From DATLGD01 sp035540755 (GTDB lineage Bacteria; Actinomycetota; Actinomycetes; Mycobacteriales; SCTD01): DNA of 35,699 bases. The position numbers and the translations under genes are program-made. This document shows, in pieces, positions 1 through 8,822 of the stretch. Numbering within the stretch: the first letter of the stretch is position 1; the number at the start of each line of letters is the position of its first letter. Below the pieces are notes generated by a model. It was not told the DNA's origin. It saw only the letters and a program-made list of their open reading frames with translations, and did not search any database. The stretch spans positions 1 to 35,699 of the forward strand of contig DATLGD010000033.1 of the NCBI GenBank assembly GCA_035540755.1, written 5' to 3'.

Positions 1-217
1 CGGGGTCGCCGGGGTCGTACGCCGGGGCGACCGGCACGGCCGGCTCGACCGCCAGCGCGACCGGCTCCGCCGTCGGGGTGGCAGAGGGGAGAACCGGCAC
101 CGCCGCGGTCGGCTCGTCGGCGCCGGACAGCGACGTCGCCGCGGCCACGGCAGCCAGCAGGACCCCCGCCGCGTCGGTCGCCGCCCTCGCGGCGGGTCGC
201 CGGAGGTCCGCGGCCAT
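1..217 (-). CDS. Truncated exported protein, N-terminal part (possibly class F sortase-like)
   Basis: Only the first 72 codons lie in the window; the gene runs off the left edge. From the ATG at 217 the product begins MAADLRRPAARAATDAAG, has a hydrophobic alanine/leucine stretch at about residues 15-30, then a long Pro/Ala/Val/Thr-rich segment with no clear fold. This reads as a signal peptide or single membrane anchor followed by a disordered linker. Actinobacterial class F sortases and some lipid-anchored proteins start this way, but no catalytic part is visible, so the function is not assigned. The ribosome site is weak. An alternative ATG at 224 is in another frame and gives a less protein-like product. 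Confidence 0.5.
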   Translation of the reverse strand, partial: MAADLRRPAARAATDAAGVLLAAVAAATSLSGADEPTAAVPVLPSATPTAEPVALAVEPAVPVAPAYDPGDP

Positions 218-326
218 GCCCCATGGTGCCTGCCGCCCGGCCGGCCGCGCGTGGCGCGCGCTCACAGCGACCTGCCGAGGCGGGCCCTGGGTCCTCGCAC
301 CTGCCCCCTCCGACGCTGGACGCAGC

Positions 327-342
327 GAGGGCAGCAGCCCTC
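327..342 (-). terminator. Small hairpin after the anti-sigma-type ATPase gene
   Basis: GAGGGC (327-332) and GCCCTC (337-342) form a perfect 6-bp stem with a 4-base loop, 11 bases past the stop codon of the minus-strand gene ending at 353. There is no T-tract. It is a weak candidate terminator. The rest of 218-352 shows nothing else I can name. Confidence 0.35.
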
Positions 343-352
343 CCCGACGGCG

Positions 353-772
353 TCAGCCGTCGAGCTCGAACCAGACCACCTTGCCGCCGGTCACCGGCGT
401 CACGCCCCAGCCGGTGGCGAGGGCCGCGAGCAGGCGCATGCCCCGGCCGCCCTCGTCGGCCGGGCCGGCCTCGCGGGGCTGCGGGATGCCGGTGCCCTGG
501 TCCTGCACCTCGACCCGCAGCCGGCCGTGGGCGGCCTGCGCCCGGATCTGGATCTGCCCGTCGCCGTGCACGAGGGCGTTGGTGACCACCTCGCTGGTGA
601 GCAGCTCGGCGGTGTCGCAGAGCCCCTCGAGCCCGGCCGGCCCGCACAGGGCGGCCACGGTGCGCCGGGCGGCGGCCACCGACACCCGCAGCGCCGGCAG
701 GGACAGCACCGCCTCGCCGGCCAGCGGACCGGGGGGATCCGGGCCCGGCGACTCCGGTGGCGGCGACGTCAT
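353..772 (-). CDS. ATP-binding protein, RsbW/SpoIIAB-type histidine-kinase-like ATPase
   Basis: A 139-residue single-domain GHKL (HATPase_c_2) protein. The N box ELLTSEVVTNALVHG (about 56-70, Asn65), the G1 box DQGTG (91-95) and the G2 region GGRGMRLL (108-115) are all present, followed by a closing KVVWFEL strand. These contact Mg-ATP in the family. Such stand-alone actinobacterial ATPases act as anti-sigma factors or serine kinases of STAS partners, or have unknown targets. No sigma factor or STAS gene is adjacent; the STAS/sigma pair at 16354-17714 is too far away to infer pairing. The ATG at 772 has no clear ribosome site. The Pro-rich N-terminus (residues 3-18) is probably disordered. 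Confidence 0.85.
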   Translation of the reverse strand: MTSPPPESPGPDPPGPLAGEAVLSLPALRVSVAAARRTVAALCGPAGLEGLCDTAELLTSEVVTNALVHGDGQIQIRAQAAHGRLRVEVQDQGTGIPQPREAGPADEGGRGMRLLAALATGWGVTPVTGGKVVWFELDG

Positions 773-818
773 GCCGTGCTGGTGCCCACGTTCGGGGGCA
801 GGGACACGACCCGTGCGG

Positions 819-1796
819 CTACCGGGGCGCGGGCTGGGCCAGCACGACGTCCTCGCGCGGGGTCAGCGGCGGGGCCGACGGCTCGTGCCGCAGCTCGTCG
901 ACCCGCACCAGCGCGATGCCGGCCACGACCAGGGCGGCGCCGACCAGCTGCACCGGGGACAGGACCTGGCCGAGCAGCAGCCAGGCGAACACGACGGCGA
1001 ACAGCACCTCGGTGAGCCCGACGAACGAGGCGACCTTGGCCCCCAGCAGGCGGGCGGCGACGATGCCGGAGACGTAGGCGAGCACGGCCGCGACCAGCGC
1101 CAGCCCGAGCACCGGCACCAGCCAGCTGACCGGGGTGTCGAGCAGGACGACGTCGGTGCGCGGTGCGGCCAGCGGCATGACGCCGACCGCGCCGGCGAGC
1201 ACCAGCACGCCGCCGCCGACGGTGAGGCCGCCCCAGGCGACGACCAGCGGCGGCAGCGCGTCGTCGGTGCCGGCGGACAGCACGAAGTAGGTGGCCAGGC
1301 CGACCGCGGCGCCGAGGCCCCAGAGGACCCCGACCAGCGAGAGCTCCTGGTCGCCCAGCACGTCGAGCACGAGGACCAGCCCGCCGACCGCGACGGCGGC
1401 GCCGCCGACGGTGAGCGCCCGCGGCCGCTGGCCGCGCCGCAGCCACAGCCAGCCGACGACGAGCAGCGCCCCCGAGTACTCGAGGAGCAGTGCGACGGCC
1501 ACCGACAGGTGCTGGACGGCGTTGAAGTAGCAGAGCTGGGCCCCGGCCACGGCGGCGATGCCGTAGACGGTCAGCCGACCGGTGCTGCGCCGCAGCAGGG
1601 CCCCGTGCCCGCGCAGCTGCAGCAGCGCGAGCGGGGTCAGCACCGCCGCGGCGAGCAGCACCCGCACGGTGACCGCGGAGCCCGGCGTCCAGCCGGCCTC
1701 GAGCAGGCTGGCCGCGAAGGCGCCGGACGTGCCGAAGGTGGCCGCGGAGAGCAGGGCGAGGCCGAGGCCGGCTCCTCCGGCGGTGCGCTGGTCCAC
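819..1796 (-). CDS. EamA/DMT-family membrane transporter
   Basis: About 325 residues with roughly ten hydrophobic segments in two EamA repeats (about 10-140 and 150-290), the drug/metabolite transporter fold. Family members export metabolites, amino acids or drugs; the substrate cannot be read from sequence. The GTG at 1796 is preferred because GAGAGG (1809-1804) lies seven bases upstream. A TTG at 1817 in the same frame would add seven residues but lacks a ribosome site. The C-terminal tail after the last membrane segment is charged and probably cytoplasmic. The gene is divergent from the CGNR zinc-finger gene at 1875, its likely regulator. Confidence 0.9.
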   Translation of the reverse strand: MDQRTAGGAGLGLALLSAATFGTSGAFAASLLEAGWTPGSAVTVRVLLAAAVLTPLALLQLRGHGALLRRSTGRLTVYGIAAVAGAQLCYFNAVQHLSVAVALLLEYSGALLVVGWLWLRRGQRPRALTVGGAAVAVGGLVLVLDVLGDQELSLVGVLWGLGAAVGLATYFVLSAGTDDALPPLVVAWGGLTVGGGVLVLAGAVGVMPLAAPRTDVVLLDTPVSWLVPVLGLALVAAVLAYVSGIVAARLLGAKVASFVGLTEVLFAVVFAWLLLGQVLSPVQLVGAALVVAGIALVRVDELRHEPSAPPLTPREDVVLAQPAPR

Positions 1797-1874
1797 GGGC
1801 CTGCCTCTCGAGTGCAAGGGGTGTACGGGCTTATGCTCCTGACGACGCTAGATGTCGCCCTGTAAGGAGTCAAG
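1797..1874. promoter_or_regulatory. Divergent intergenic region, EamA transporter / CGNR regulator
   Basis: This 78-bp gap must hold both promoters. The plus-strand gene has a strong ribosome site, AAGGAG at 1864-1869, five bases before its GTG. TAGATG at 1849-1854 is a plausible plus-strand -10 box, but no good -35 at 16-18 bp is visible. No clear operator palindrome was found. Confidence 0.4.
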
Positions 1875-2414
1875 GTGCTTTTCGCTCATGACACCGAGGC
1901 GGCGCTCACCGCGGCCGCGGCGCTGGTCAACACCGACCAGCCGGGCGAGGACGGCCTGCCCGACCGGCTGGCGCTCGAGGCGTTCCTGCAGGAGTGGGGG
2001 TGGACCGGCGTCCACCACGGGGACGCGCACGAGCTCGACGCCGTCCGCGCCCTGCGGCCGCGCCTCCGGCTGCTGTGGCAGGGCGACGAGGACGTCGTCG
2101 CCGAGCTGGTGAACGCGCTGCTGCGCGAGGGCGGGGCCCTGCCGCAGCTGGTCACCCACGACGACTGGGGCTACCACCTGCACGCCACCCCGCTGGACGC
2201 CCCCCTGGCCGACCGGATGGCGGTCGAGGCGGCGATGGCCCTCGTCGACGTCGTCCGTCAGGGCGAGCTCGACCGGCTCCGGGTCTGCGGCGCCGACCAC
2301 TGCGGCGACGTGCTCGTCGACCTGTCGAAGAACCGCTCCCGCCGCTACTGCAGCACCTCGTGCTCGAACCGGGTCAACACCGCCGCCTTCCGGGCGCGGC
2401 AGTCCACCGGTTGA
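1875..2414 (+). CDS. ABATE/CGNR zinc-finger domain protein (putative transcription regulator)
   Basis: A 179-residue protein. Residues about 1-125 match the layout of the ABATE (putative stress-induced regulator) domain. Residues 136-175 form a CGNR zinc finger with Cys138, Cys143, Cys159 and Cys163 and the signature VDLSKNRSRRYCS followed by CSNRVN. The family is taken to bind DNA through the zinc finger; direct functional data are scarce. The GTG at 1875 is set by AAGGAG at 1864-1869. It is divergent from an EamA exporter, suggesting control of that transporter. Its stop codon is part of the terminator hairpin shared with the convergent ferredoxin reductase gene. Confidence 0.9.
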   Translation: MLFAHDTEAALTAAAALVNTDQPGEDGLPDRLALEAFLQEWGWTGVHHGDAHELDAVRALRPRLRLLWQGDEDVVAELVNALLREGGALPQLVTHDDWGYHLHATPLDAPLADRMAVEAAMALVDVVRQGELDRLRVCGADHCGDVLVDLSKNRSRRYCSTSCSNRVNTAAFRARQSTG

Positions 2415-2437
2415 CCTGGTGCACCGGCGCCAGGTCA
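2412..2437. terminator. Bidirectional hairpin terminator built from two stop codons
   Basis: TGACCTGG (2412-2419) and CCAGGTCA (2430-2437) are perfect inverted repeats. With one T-G wobble and a further GC/GC pairing the stem reaches 11 bp around the loop ACCG. The first TGA is the stop of the CGNR gene and the terminal TCA is the minus-strand stop of the ferredoxin reductase. No T-tract follows on either side. Confidence 0.6.
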
Positions 2438-3643
2438 GGAAGCGGCGGCGCGCACCGGCAGCGGCACGCTGCGGGCCAGGTCGAGCGCCTCGGCGAACTC
2501 CGCCCGGCGGGACAGCAGCGCCCGGAACTTCATGATCCGTCCGGGCAGGTCGAGGCCGAGCGCCCCGGCCAGCCGATCGCCGCGCCGGTAGAGCACCAGC
2601 CACGGACCGTCGGCCTCGCCGAGCACCTCGGCGTCGCCCGCCGGCAGCCCGACCATCTGCAGCCTGCGGCCGTAGAGGTCCGACCAGAAGTACGGCACGC
2701 CGGTGTACTGCCGCACCGGCTCCCCGCGCAGCGCGGCGACCGCGTTGGCGCCGGCGAGCGCCCCCTGCTCGGCCGCCGAGGTCCAGTGCTCCAGCCGCAC
2801 CCGTCCGTGGGTCGGGTGGTCGACGCTCGCGACGTCGCCGGCCGCCCACACGTGCGGGTCGCTGGTGCGCAGGTCGCTGCCGCACACGACGCCGTCGCCG
2901 AGGTCGAGCCCGGAGGCCTCGAGCCAGCCGGTGGTCGGCTCGGCGCCGATGCCGACCACGACGAGCTCGGCCGGCAGCCGGGTGCCGTCGGTCAGGACGA
3001 CGGCGCTCACCCGGCCCTCGCCCTCGAGCCGGGCGACGCCGTGCCCGCACCGCAGGTCGGTGCCGGCGGCGGCGTGCAGCCGGGTGCACCGCTCGGCGGC
3101 GACGGCGCCGACCGCCCGCTCGAACGGTGCTGAAGCGGCCTCGACCACGGTGACCGGCAGGCTGCGCTCGCGTGCGGCCGAGGCCACCTCGCTGCCGATG
3201 AACCCGGCGCCGACCACCACCGTGCGCGCGCCGGCCTCGAGCGCCGTGCGGACCTGCGTCGCGTCGTCGAGGGTGCGCAGCGCGTGCACCCCCGCCAGCC
3301 GCTCGCCGGGCAGGTGCCGGGCGTGCGCCCCGGTGGCGACGACGAGCGCGGCGTAGGGCAGCCGCTCGCCGCCGGCGAGCAGCTCGCGGGCGGCGAGGTC
3401 GACACCGGTCGCCGGTGTGCCGAGCCGCAGCTCGATGCCGAGGTCGGCGAGCTCGGCCGCTGTCCGGAACGACGGCGGGTCGCCGGCCGCGCCGAGGAAC
3501 GCCTTGGACAGCGGCGGCCGGTCGTAGGGCAGGTGCTCCTCCGCCCCGACCAGGACCACGCGTCGGTCGCCCGCCCGGCGCGCGGCCTCGGCGGCCCGGA
3601 GGCCCGCCAGGCTCGCGCCGACCACGACGACGGGGGCCTCCAC
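2435..3643 (-). CDS. FAD-dependent ferredoxin reductase of the P450 system
   Basis: A 402-residue NAD(P)H:ferredoxin reductase of the putidaredoxin/rubredoxin-reductase type. It has an N-terminal FAD dinucleotide fold (VVVGASLAGLRAAEAAR, about 5-21), a PYDRPPLSK segment, a second dinucleotide fold for NAD(P)H (VVVGAGFIGSEVASAA, about 145-160), an FAD-contacting segment ending VWAAGDVA (about 265), and a C-terminal reductase domain (FWSDLYGRRLQMVG). It would move electrons from NAD(P)H to the ferredoxin encoded directly upstream. The GTG start at 3643 follows the ferredoxin stop by one base (TGACGTG), so it is translationally coupled. It is the last gene of the P450-ferredoxin-reductase operon. 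Confidence 0.93.
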   Translation of the reverse strand: MEAPVVVVGASLAGLRAAEAARRAGDRRVVLVGAEEHLPYDRPPLSKAFLGAAGDPPSFRTAAELADLGIELRLGTPATGVDLAARELLAGGERLPYAALVVATGAHARHLPGERLAGVHALRTLDDATQVRTALEAGARTVVVGAGFIGSEVASAARERSLPVTVVEAASAPFERAVGAVAAERCTRLHAAAGTDLRCGHGVARLEGEGRVSAVVLTDGTRLPAELVVVGIGAEPTTGWLEASGLDLGDGVVCGSDLRTSDPHVWAAGDVASVDHPTHGRVRLEHWTSAAEQGALAGANAVAALRGEPVRQYTGVPYFWSDLYGRRLQMVGLPAGDAEVLGEADGPWLVLYRRGDRLAGALGLDLPGRIMKFRALLSRRAEFAEALDLARSVPLPVRAAAS

Positions 3644-3644
3644 G

Positions 3645-3836
3645 TCAGCCCTCGAGGGTCAGCGCACCGGTCGGGCAGGCCGCGACCGCCTCCTCCATCT
3701 GGCCGCGCCGGTCCTCCGGCGGCTCGGGCTGCAGCAGCTGCAGGGCGCCGTCGTCCCCGACCTCGAAGACGTCGGGTGCCACCGCCTCGCACATGCCGAG
3801 CGAGGAGCACTTGCCCTGGTCCAGGACGATCCGCAC
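3645..3836 (-). CDS. [3Fe-4S] ferredoxin
   Basis: A 63-residue small ferredoxin. Three cluster ligands are visible: Cys10 and Cys16 in CSSLGMC, and Cys54 in ACPTGAL. The position that holds the fourth Cys in 4Fe-4S ferredoxins is Leu13, which marks the [3Fe-4S] type that serves actinobacterial P450s. It carries single electrons from the reductase encoded downstream to the P450 encoded upstream. The GTG start at 3836 is one base past the P450 stop (TGACGTG junction), so stoichiometric coupled translation is likely. Confidence 0.95.
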   Translation of the reverse strand: MRIVLDQGKCSSLGMCEAVAPDVFEVGDDGALQLLQPEPPEDRRGQMEEAVAACPTGALTLEG

Positions 3837-3837
3837 G

Positions 3838-5115
3838 TCAGGCCTCCGGGGTGAAGCGGGCGGTCATCGCGTTGACGCCGTGGAAGAAGTTGCCGGTGCT
3901 GTAGACCGGCTCGCCGACGACCTCGAAGTCGGGCAGCCGGGTGAGCACCTCGCGGAACAGGGCCGCGAGCTGCCGCCGGGCGAGCTGGTTGCCCAGGCAG
4001 TGGTGGATGCCGCCGCCGCCGAAGGACACGTGCGGGTTCGGCGAGCGCGAGAGGTCGAAGCGCTCGGGGGCGGTGAAGACGTCGGTGTCCCAGTTGGCCG
4101 AGGCGTAGAACATGATCACCTTGTCGCCCTCGGTGATCGACCGGCCGCCGAGCTCGCAGTCGCGCGCGGCGGTGCGGCGGAACGTCATGATCGGGGTCGC
4201 CCACCGGACGATCTCCTCGACCGCGCCGGCCATCCGCCCGTCGAGGTCGGCGCGCAGCCACTCGCGCTGCTCGGGGTGGTCGCTGAGCGCCTGAAGGCCG
4301 TGGCTGGTGCTCTGCCGGGTCGTGTCGTTCCCGGCGATCATCAGCAGCCCGAAGAACGACACGATCTCGTCGTCGGTGAGCCGCTCACCGTCCACCTCGG
4401 CCTGCACGAGGGCGGTGAGCAGGTCGTCCTGCGGCTCGGCCCGCCGTTCGGCGATGAGCTCCGTCGCGACCTCCCGCATGGTGTGCGTCGCCTGCATCAG
4501 CCGGCCGAGCGGCTCGGCGCCCTGCATCAGGTCGTCGTCGCGCCAGCCGCCGGCGAACTGCGCCTCGTGGGCGACGGTGCGGCGGTGGCGGTCGGGGATG
4601 CCGACCATGTCGCAGATGTTGTGCATCGGCAGCAGCGCCGAGATCTCGGCGACGACGTCGACCTCGCCCTTGCCGGCGATGTCGTCGACGATGCGGCGGG
4701 CGTTGGCCTCGATGCGGTCGCCGATCCGGGCCATCTGCCTCGGCGTGAACGCCGACGAGAGCAGGCGGCGGACCTTCGTGTGCCGGGGCGGGTCCATCGC
4801 GATGAACCCCTGCCCGGCGTCGAGCAGCTCCTGCGGCATCGACTCGAACACGATGCCCTGACCGGACACGAAGTCCTCGTGCCGCCGGGTGACCTCCACG
4901 AGGTCGGCGTGCCGCACGACCGCCCAGAAGCCCTGGTCGTTCGGGTCCTCGAACAGCCCGTTCTCGACCGGGCGGTGCCAGCTCACCGGGCGCTCGCGGC
5001 GCAGCTCGGCGAAGACCCGCTCGCGGTCCGCGGCCGTCCCGGACCAGAAGGCCAGCGAGGACAGGTCAGCGGGGTCGTAGGGGCGCTCGGCGCGCGGGAC
5101 GGCGGTGGCGGTCAT
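3838..5115 (-). CDS. Cytochrome P450 (CYP124/125/142-like clan)
   Basis: A 425-residue soluble bacterial P450. The I-helix oxygen-activation motif is AGNDTTR (about 256-262), the K-helix ExxR is in EEIVRWATP, and the haem-binding loop HVSFGGGGIHHCLG carries the proximal thiolate Cys373. AGN(D/E)TTR is typical of the CYP124/125/142 group, whose members hydroxylate sterol side chains, methyl-branched lipids or terpenoids; the substrate here is unknown. ATG at 5115 is chosen because GGAGGT lies four bases upstream. The same frame stays open far upstream, but that extension runs antisense through the TetR and dehydrogenase genes and is not used. With the ferredoxin and reductase it forms a complete class I monooxygenase operon, probably repressed by the divergent TetR protein. 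Confidence 0.93.
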   Translation of the reverse strand: MTATAVPRAERPYDPADLSSLAFWSGTAADRERVFAELRRERPVSWHRPVENGLFEDPNDQGFWAVVRHADLVEVTRRHEDFVSGQGIVFESMPQELLDAGQGFIAMDPPRHTKVRRLLSSAFTPRQMARIGDRIEANARRIVDDIAGKGEVDVVAEISALLPMHNICDMVGIPDRHRRTVAHEAQFAGGWRDDDLMQGAEPLGRLMQATHTMREVATELIAERRAEPQDDLLTALVQAEVDGERLTDDEIVSFFGLLMIAGNDTTRQSTSHGLQALSDHPEQREWLRADLDGRMAGAVEEIVRWATPIMTFRRTAARDCELGGRSITEGDKVIMFYASANWDTDVFTAPERFDLSRSPNPHVSFGGGGIHHCLGNQLARRQLAALFREVLTRLPDFEVVGEPVYSTGNFFHGVNAMTARFTPEA

Positions 5116-5143
5116 CGGACCTCCGGGTGTCGGGGAACGCTCA

Positions 5144-5208
5144 CTGTCCGACAAAAAGGCTGGATCTGTCAAGAGACCTGACGTTGCGTCCGGCGATGTC
5201 GTCGGACA
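5144..5208. promoter_or_regulatory. P450 promoter with putative TetR operator
   Basis: On the minus strand a consensus TTGACA (-35) lies at 5172-5167, about 50 bases before the P450 start; the -10 is not clear. The -35 is part of an imperfect inverted repeat, TGTCA (5167-5171), seven bases, TGACG (5179-5183), a typical TetR operator layout. A wider 8-bp inverted repeat, TGTCCGAC (5145-5152) and GTCGGACA (5201-5208), brackets it. Repressor bound here would block P450 transcription and could also limit its own gene at 5219. The operator role is inferred from symmetry and position only. Confidence 0.5.
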
Positions 5209-5218
5209 CCATGGTCCG

Positions 5219-5824
5219 GTGCTGACCGCCGCCGACATCCGCGCCGAGGCCCGTCTCCGGGTCCGCGGGGCGATGCTCGACGCCGCGCACGAGCTCGCCG
5301 TCGAGCGCGGCTGGGGCGGCGTCCGGATGGGGGCGATCGCGGCCCGGGTCGGCGTGAGCCGGCAGACGCTGCACGCCGAGTTCGGCACCAAGGAGGCGCT
5401 CGGCGAGGCGCTGGTGCTGCGGGTCACCGACCGCTTCCTGCTCGGCGTCGCCGAGGCGCTCGAGCAGCACGGCGACCGGCTCGGTGAGGCGGTGCGGGCC
5501 GCCGTCACGTACACGCTCCGCGGCACGTCGTCCGACCCGCTGCTGCAGACCGTGCTGACCAGCACCCGCGGCGCCGGCGACGAGACGCTGCTGCCGCTGC
5601 TGACCAGCCGGGGCGAGCCGCTGCTGCACCGGGCGAGCGACGTGCTCGGCGCCTGGGTCCGGCAGAAGCGCCCCGAGCTCGATCCCGACGTCGTGGCCGA
5701 CGTCGTCGACAGCGTCGTGCGCCTGGTCGTGAGCCACGCCGTCCTGCTGCTGGACCCCCCCGACGTGGTCGCGGACCGGCTCGCGAGGCTGGCCGAGCGG
5801 GCGCTGGGCGAGCGCCCGGCCTGA
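5219..5824 (+). CDS. TetR/AcrR-family transcriptional regulator
   Basis: About 201 residues. An N-terminal helix-turn-helix sits at about 15-60, with the recognition region MGAIAARVGVSRQTLHAEFGTKEAL, here quoted only in part as VGVSRQTLHAEFGTKEAL. The rest is an all-helical ligand and dimerisation domain. The family usually represses a neighbouring operon until a small ligand binds; the divergent P450 operon is the obvious target. The GTG at 5219 is used because the protein-like sequence begins there. An in-frame ATG at 5105 would overlap the P450 start and the whole promoter region. No strong ribosome site precedes 5219, so the start is moderately sure. Confidence 0.88.
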   Translation: MLTAADIRAEARLRVRGAMLDAAHELAVERGWGGVRMGAIAARVGVSRQTLHAEFGTKEALGEALVLRVTDRFLLGVAEALEQHGDRLGEAVRAAVTYTLRGTSSDPLLQTVLTSTRGAGDETLLPLLTSRGEPLLHRASDVLGAWVRQKRPELDPDVVADVVDSVVRLVVSHAVLLLDPPDVVADRLARLAERALGERPA

Positions 5825-5841
5825 GCCGGCTGACCGCCGGC
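5825..5841 (+). terminator. Small hairpin after the TetR gene
   Basis: GCCGGC repeated at 5825-5830 and 5836-5841 forms a 6-bp stem over a 5-base loop directly after the TetR stop codon. There is no T-tract, so termination strength is doubtful. Confidence 0.3.
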
Positions 5842-5865
5842 TGCCCGCGGTGCTCTACTGCGCAG

Positions 5866-7352
<1,487 letters not shown>

Positions 7353-7353
<1 letters not shown>

Positions 7354-8651
7354 TGGGCGACGACCTGCTGGCGCGGCACCGCGCCGTCCTGCCGTCGTGG
7401 ATGGCGCTGTACTACGACCAGCCGATCGAGATCGTCAGCGGCAGCGGCAACCGGCTCACCGACGCCGACGGCAACACCTACCTCGACTTCTTCGCCGGCA
7501 TCCTCACCAACATGGTCGGCTACGACCTGCCCGAGCTGCGCGACGCCGTCCTGACCCAGCTGGGCAGGGGCGTGGTGCACACCTCGACCCTGTACCTGCT
7601 CCGCGGGCAGGTCGAGCTCGCCGAGCGCATCGCCGGGCTCTCGCGCATCCCCGACGCCAAGGTGTTCTTCACCAGCTCCGGCACCGAGGCCAACGAGGCC
7701 GCACTGCTGCTGGCGATGACGGCCCGCCGCAGCAACCAGGTGATCGCCCTGCGGAACAGCTACCACGGGCGGAGCTTCGCGACGGTGGGCGTGACCGGCA
7801 ACCGCAGCTGGTCGGCGAGCAGCTTCTCGCCGTTGCAGGTCGTGTGGGCGCAGGGCGGCTACCGGCTGCGCAGCGCCCTCCGCGACCTCGACGACGACGC
7901 CTACGTCGACGCCTGCGTTCGTGACCTCCGGGAGCTCGTCGACGTCGCCACGGCGGGCGACGTCGCCTGCATGATCGCCGAGCCGGTGCAGGGCGTCGGC
8001 GGCTTCGCGGTGCCGCCGGACCGGCTGCTCGCCGAGTACAAGGCGGTCTGCGACGAGCACGGGATCCTGTTCGTCAGCGACGAGGTGCAGACCGGCTGGG
8101 GCCGCACCGGCGAGCACTTCTGGGGCATCGAGGCCTCCGGCGTCGTGCCTGATCTGATGACCTTCGCCAAGGGGCTGGCCGGCGGCTGGGCGATCGGCGG
8201 CGTCGTCGCCCGCGGCGACCTCATGGACGGGCTCGGCGCCAACTCGATCTCGACGTTCGGCGGCAACCCCGTCGCGACGGCCGCCGCGAGCGCTGTCCTC
8301 GACTACGTCCTGTCGCACGACCTGCAGGCCAACGCCGCCACGCTGGGCGCGTTGATCCGGCACGGGCTGCAGGACGCCGCCGAGCGGCTGCCGCTGGTGG
8401 CCGAGGTCCGCGGCAAGGGCCTGATGATCGGCGTCGAGCTGGTCGGACCCGACGGCGAGGCGCCGGCACCGGAGGCCGCCGCGCGCGTCATGGAGGTCAC
8501 TCGCGCCGCCGGGCTGCTGCTCGGCAAGGGAGGCCTCTACGGCAACGTGCTGCGCATCGCGCCGCCGCTGACCCTCACCGCCGCCGAGGCGGAGGAGGGT
8601 CTCGGCATCGTCGTCGACGCGCTCGAGTCGGTCGACGCCGAGCGGCGCTGA
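7353..8651 (+). CDS. Class III PLP-dependent aminotransferase
   Basis: A 432-residue fold-type I aminotransferase. Motifs include FFTSSGTEANEAALLLA (PLP phosphate binding), YHGRSFATVG, the Asp-containing LFVSDEVQTGWGRTG, and the Schiff-base Lys273 in TFAKGLAGGW. Class III enzymes act on omega-amino groups (beta-alanine, GABA, ornithine, 3-aminoisobutyrate) or use glyoxylate (AGXT2-like). The ATG overlaps the mmsA stop in TGATG, so the two are translationally coupled. The simplest reading is transamination of beta-alanine or 3-aminoisobutyrate to a semialdehyde that MmsA then oxidises. The exact donor and acceptor cannot be told from sequence. Confidence 0.9.
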
Positions 8652-8673
8652 CGGCGACCGACAGCCGATGTGC

Positions 8674-8688
8674 CCCGGCTGCGCCGGG
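8674..8688 (+). terminator. Weak hairpin after the aminotransferase gene
   Basis: CCCGGC (8674-8679) and GCCGGG (8683-8688) pair over the loop TGC, 23 bases past the aminotransferase stop. The stem is short with no T-tract. Confidence 0.35.
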
Positions 8689-8729
8689 TGGACGGCAGGT
8701 GACGTCTGCCGGAACTCGCCCGACGTCCG

Positions 8730-8758
8730 TTCCCACGGCCGCCGATCCGACGTACGGT
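8730..8758 (+). promoter_or_regulatory. Putative promoter of the secreted nuclease gene
   Basis: TTCCCA at 8730-8735 and TACGGT at 8753-8758 are separated by exactly 17 bases and resemble a housekeeping-type -35/-10 pair. The predicted leader is about 58 bases. The start codon GTG at 8823 is preceded by GAGGAG at 8810-8815. Confidence 0.45.
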
Positions 8759-8822
8759 GCTGCGCGACCCGAAACCTCCAGGACGGGTCGATTTCGCGCT
8801 GTCTGACTCGAGGAGCTCCCGC

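Noticed and set aside
78..1865. Plus-strand open frame of 595 residues at the left end
   Set aside because: Antisense shadow of the anti-sigma ATPase and EamA genes; composition is Gln/His/Asp-rich without domain motifs.
5211..5213. ATG just before the TetR gene as an alternative start
   Set aside because: It is out of frame with the TetR helix-turn-helix; the in-frame GTG at 5219 is used instead.
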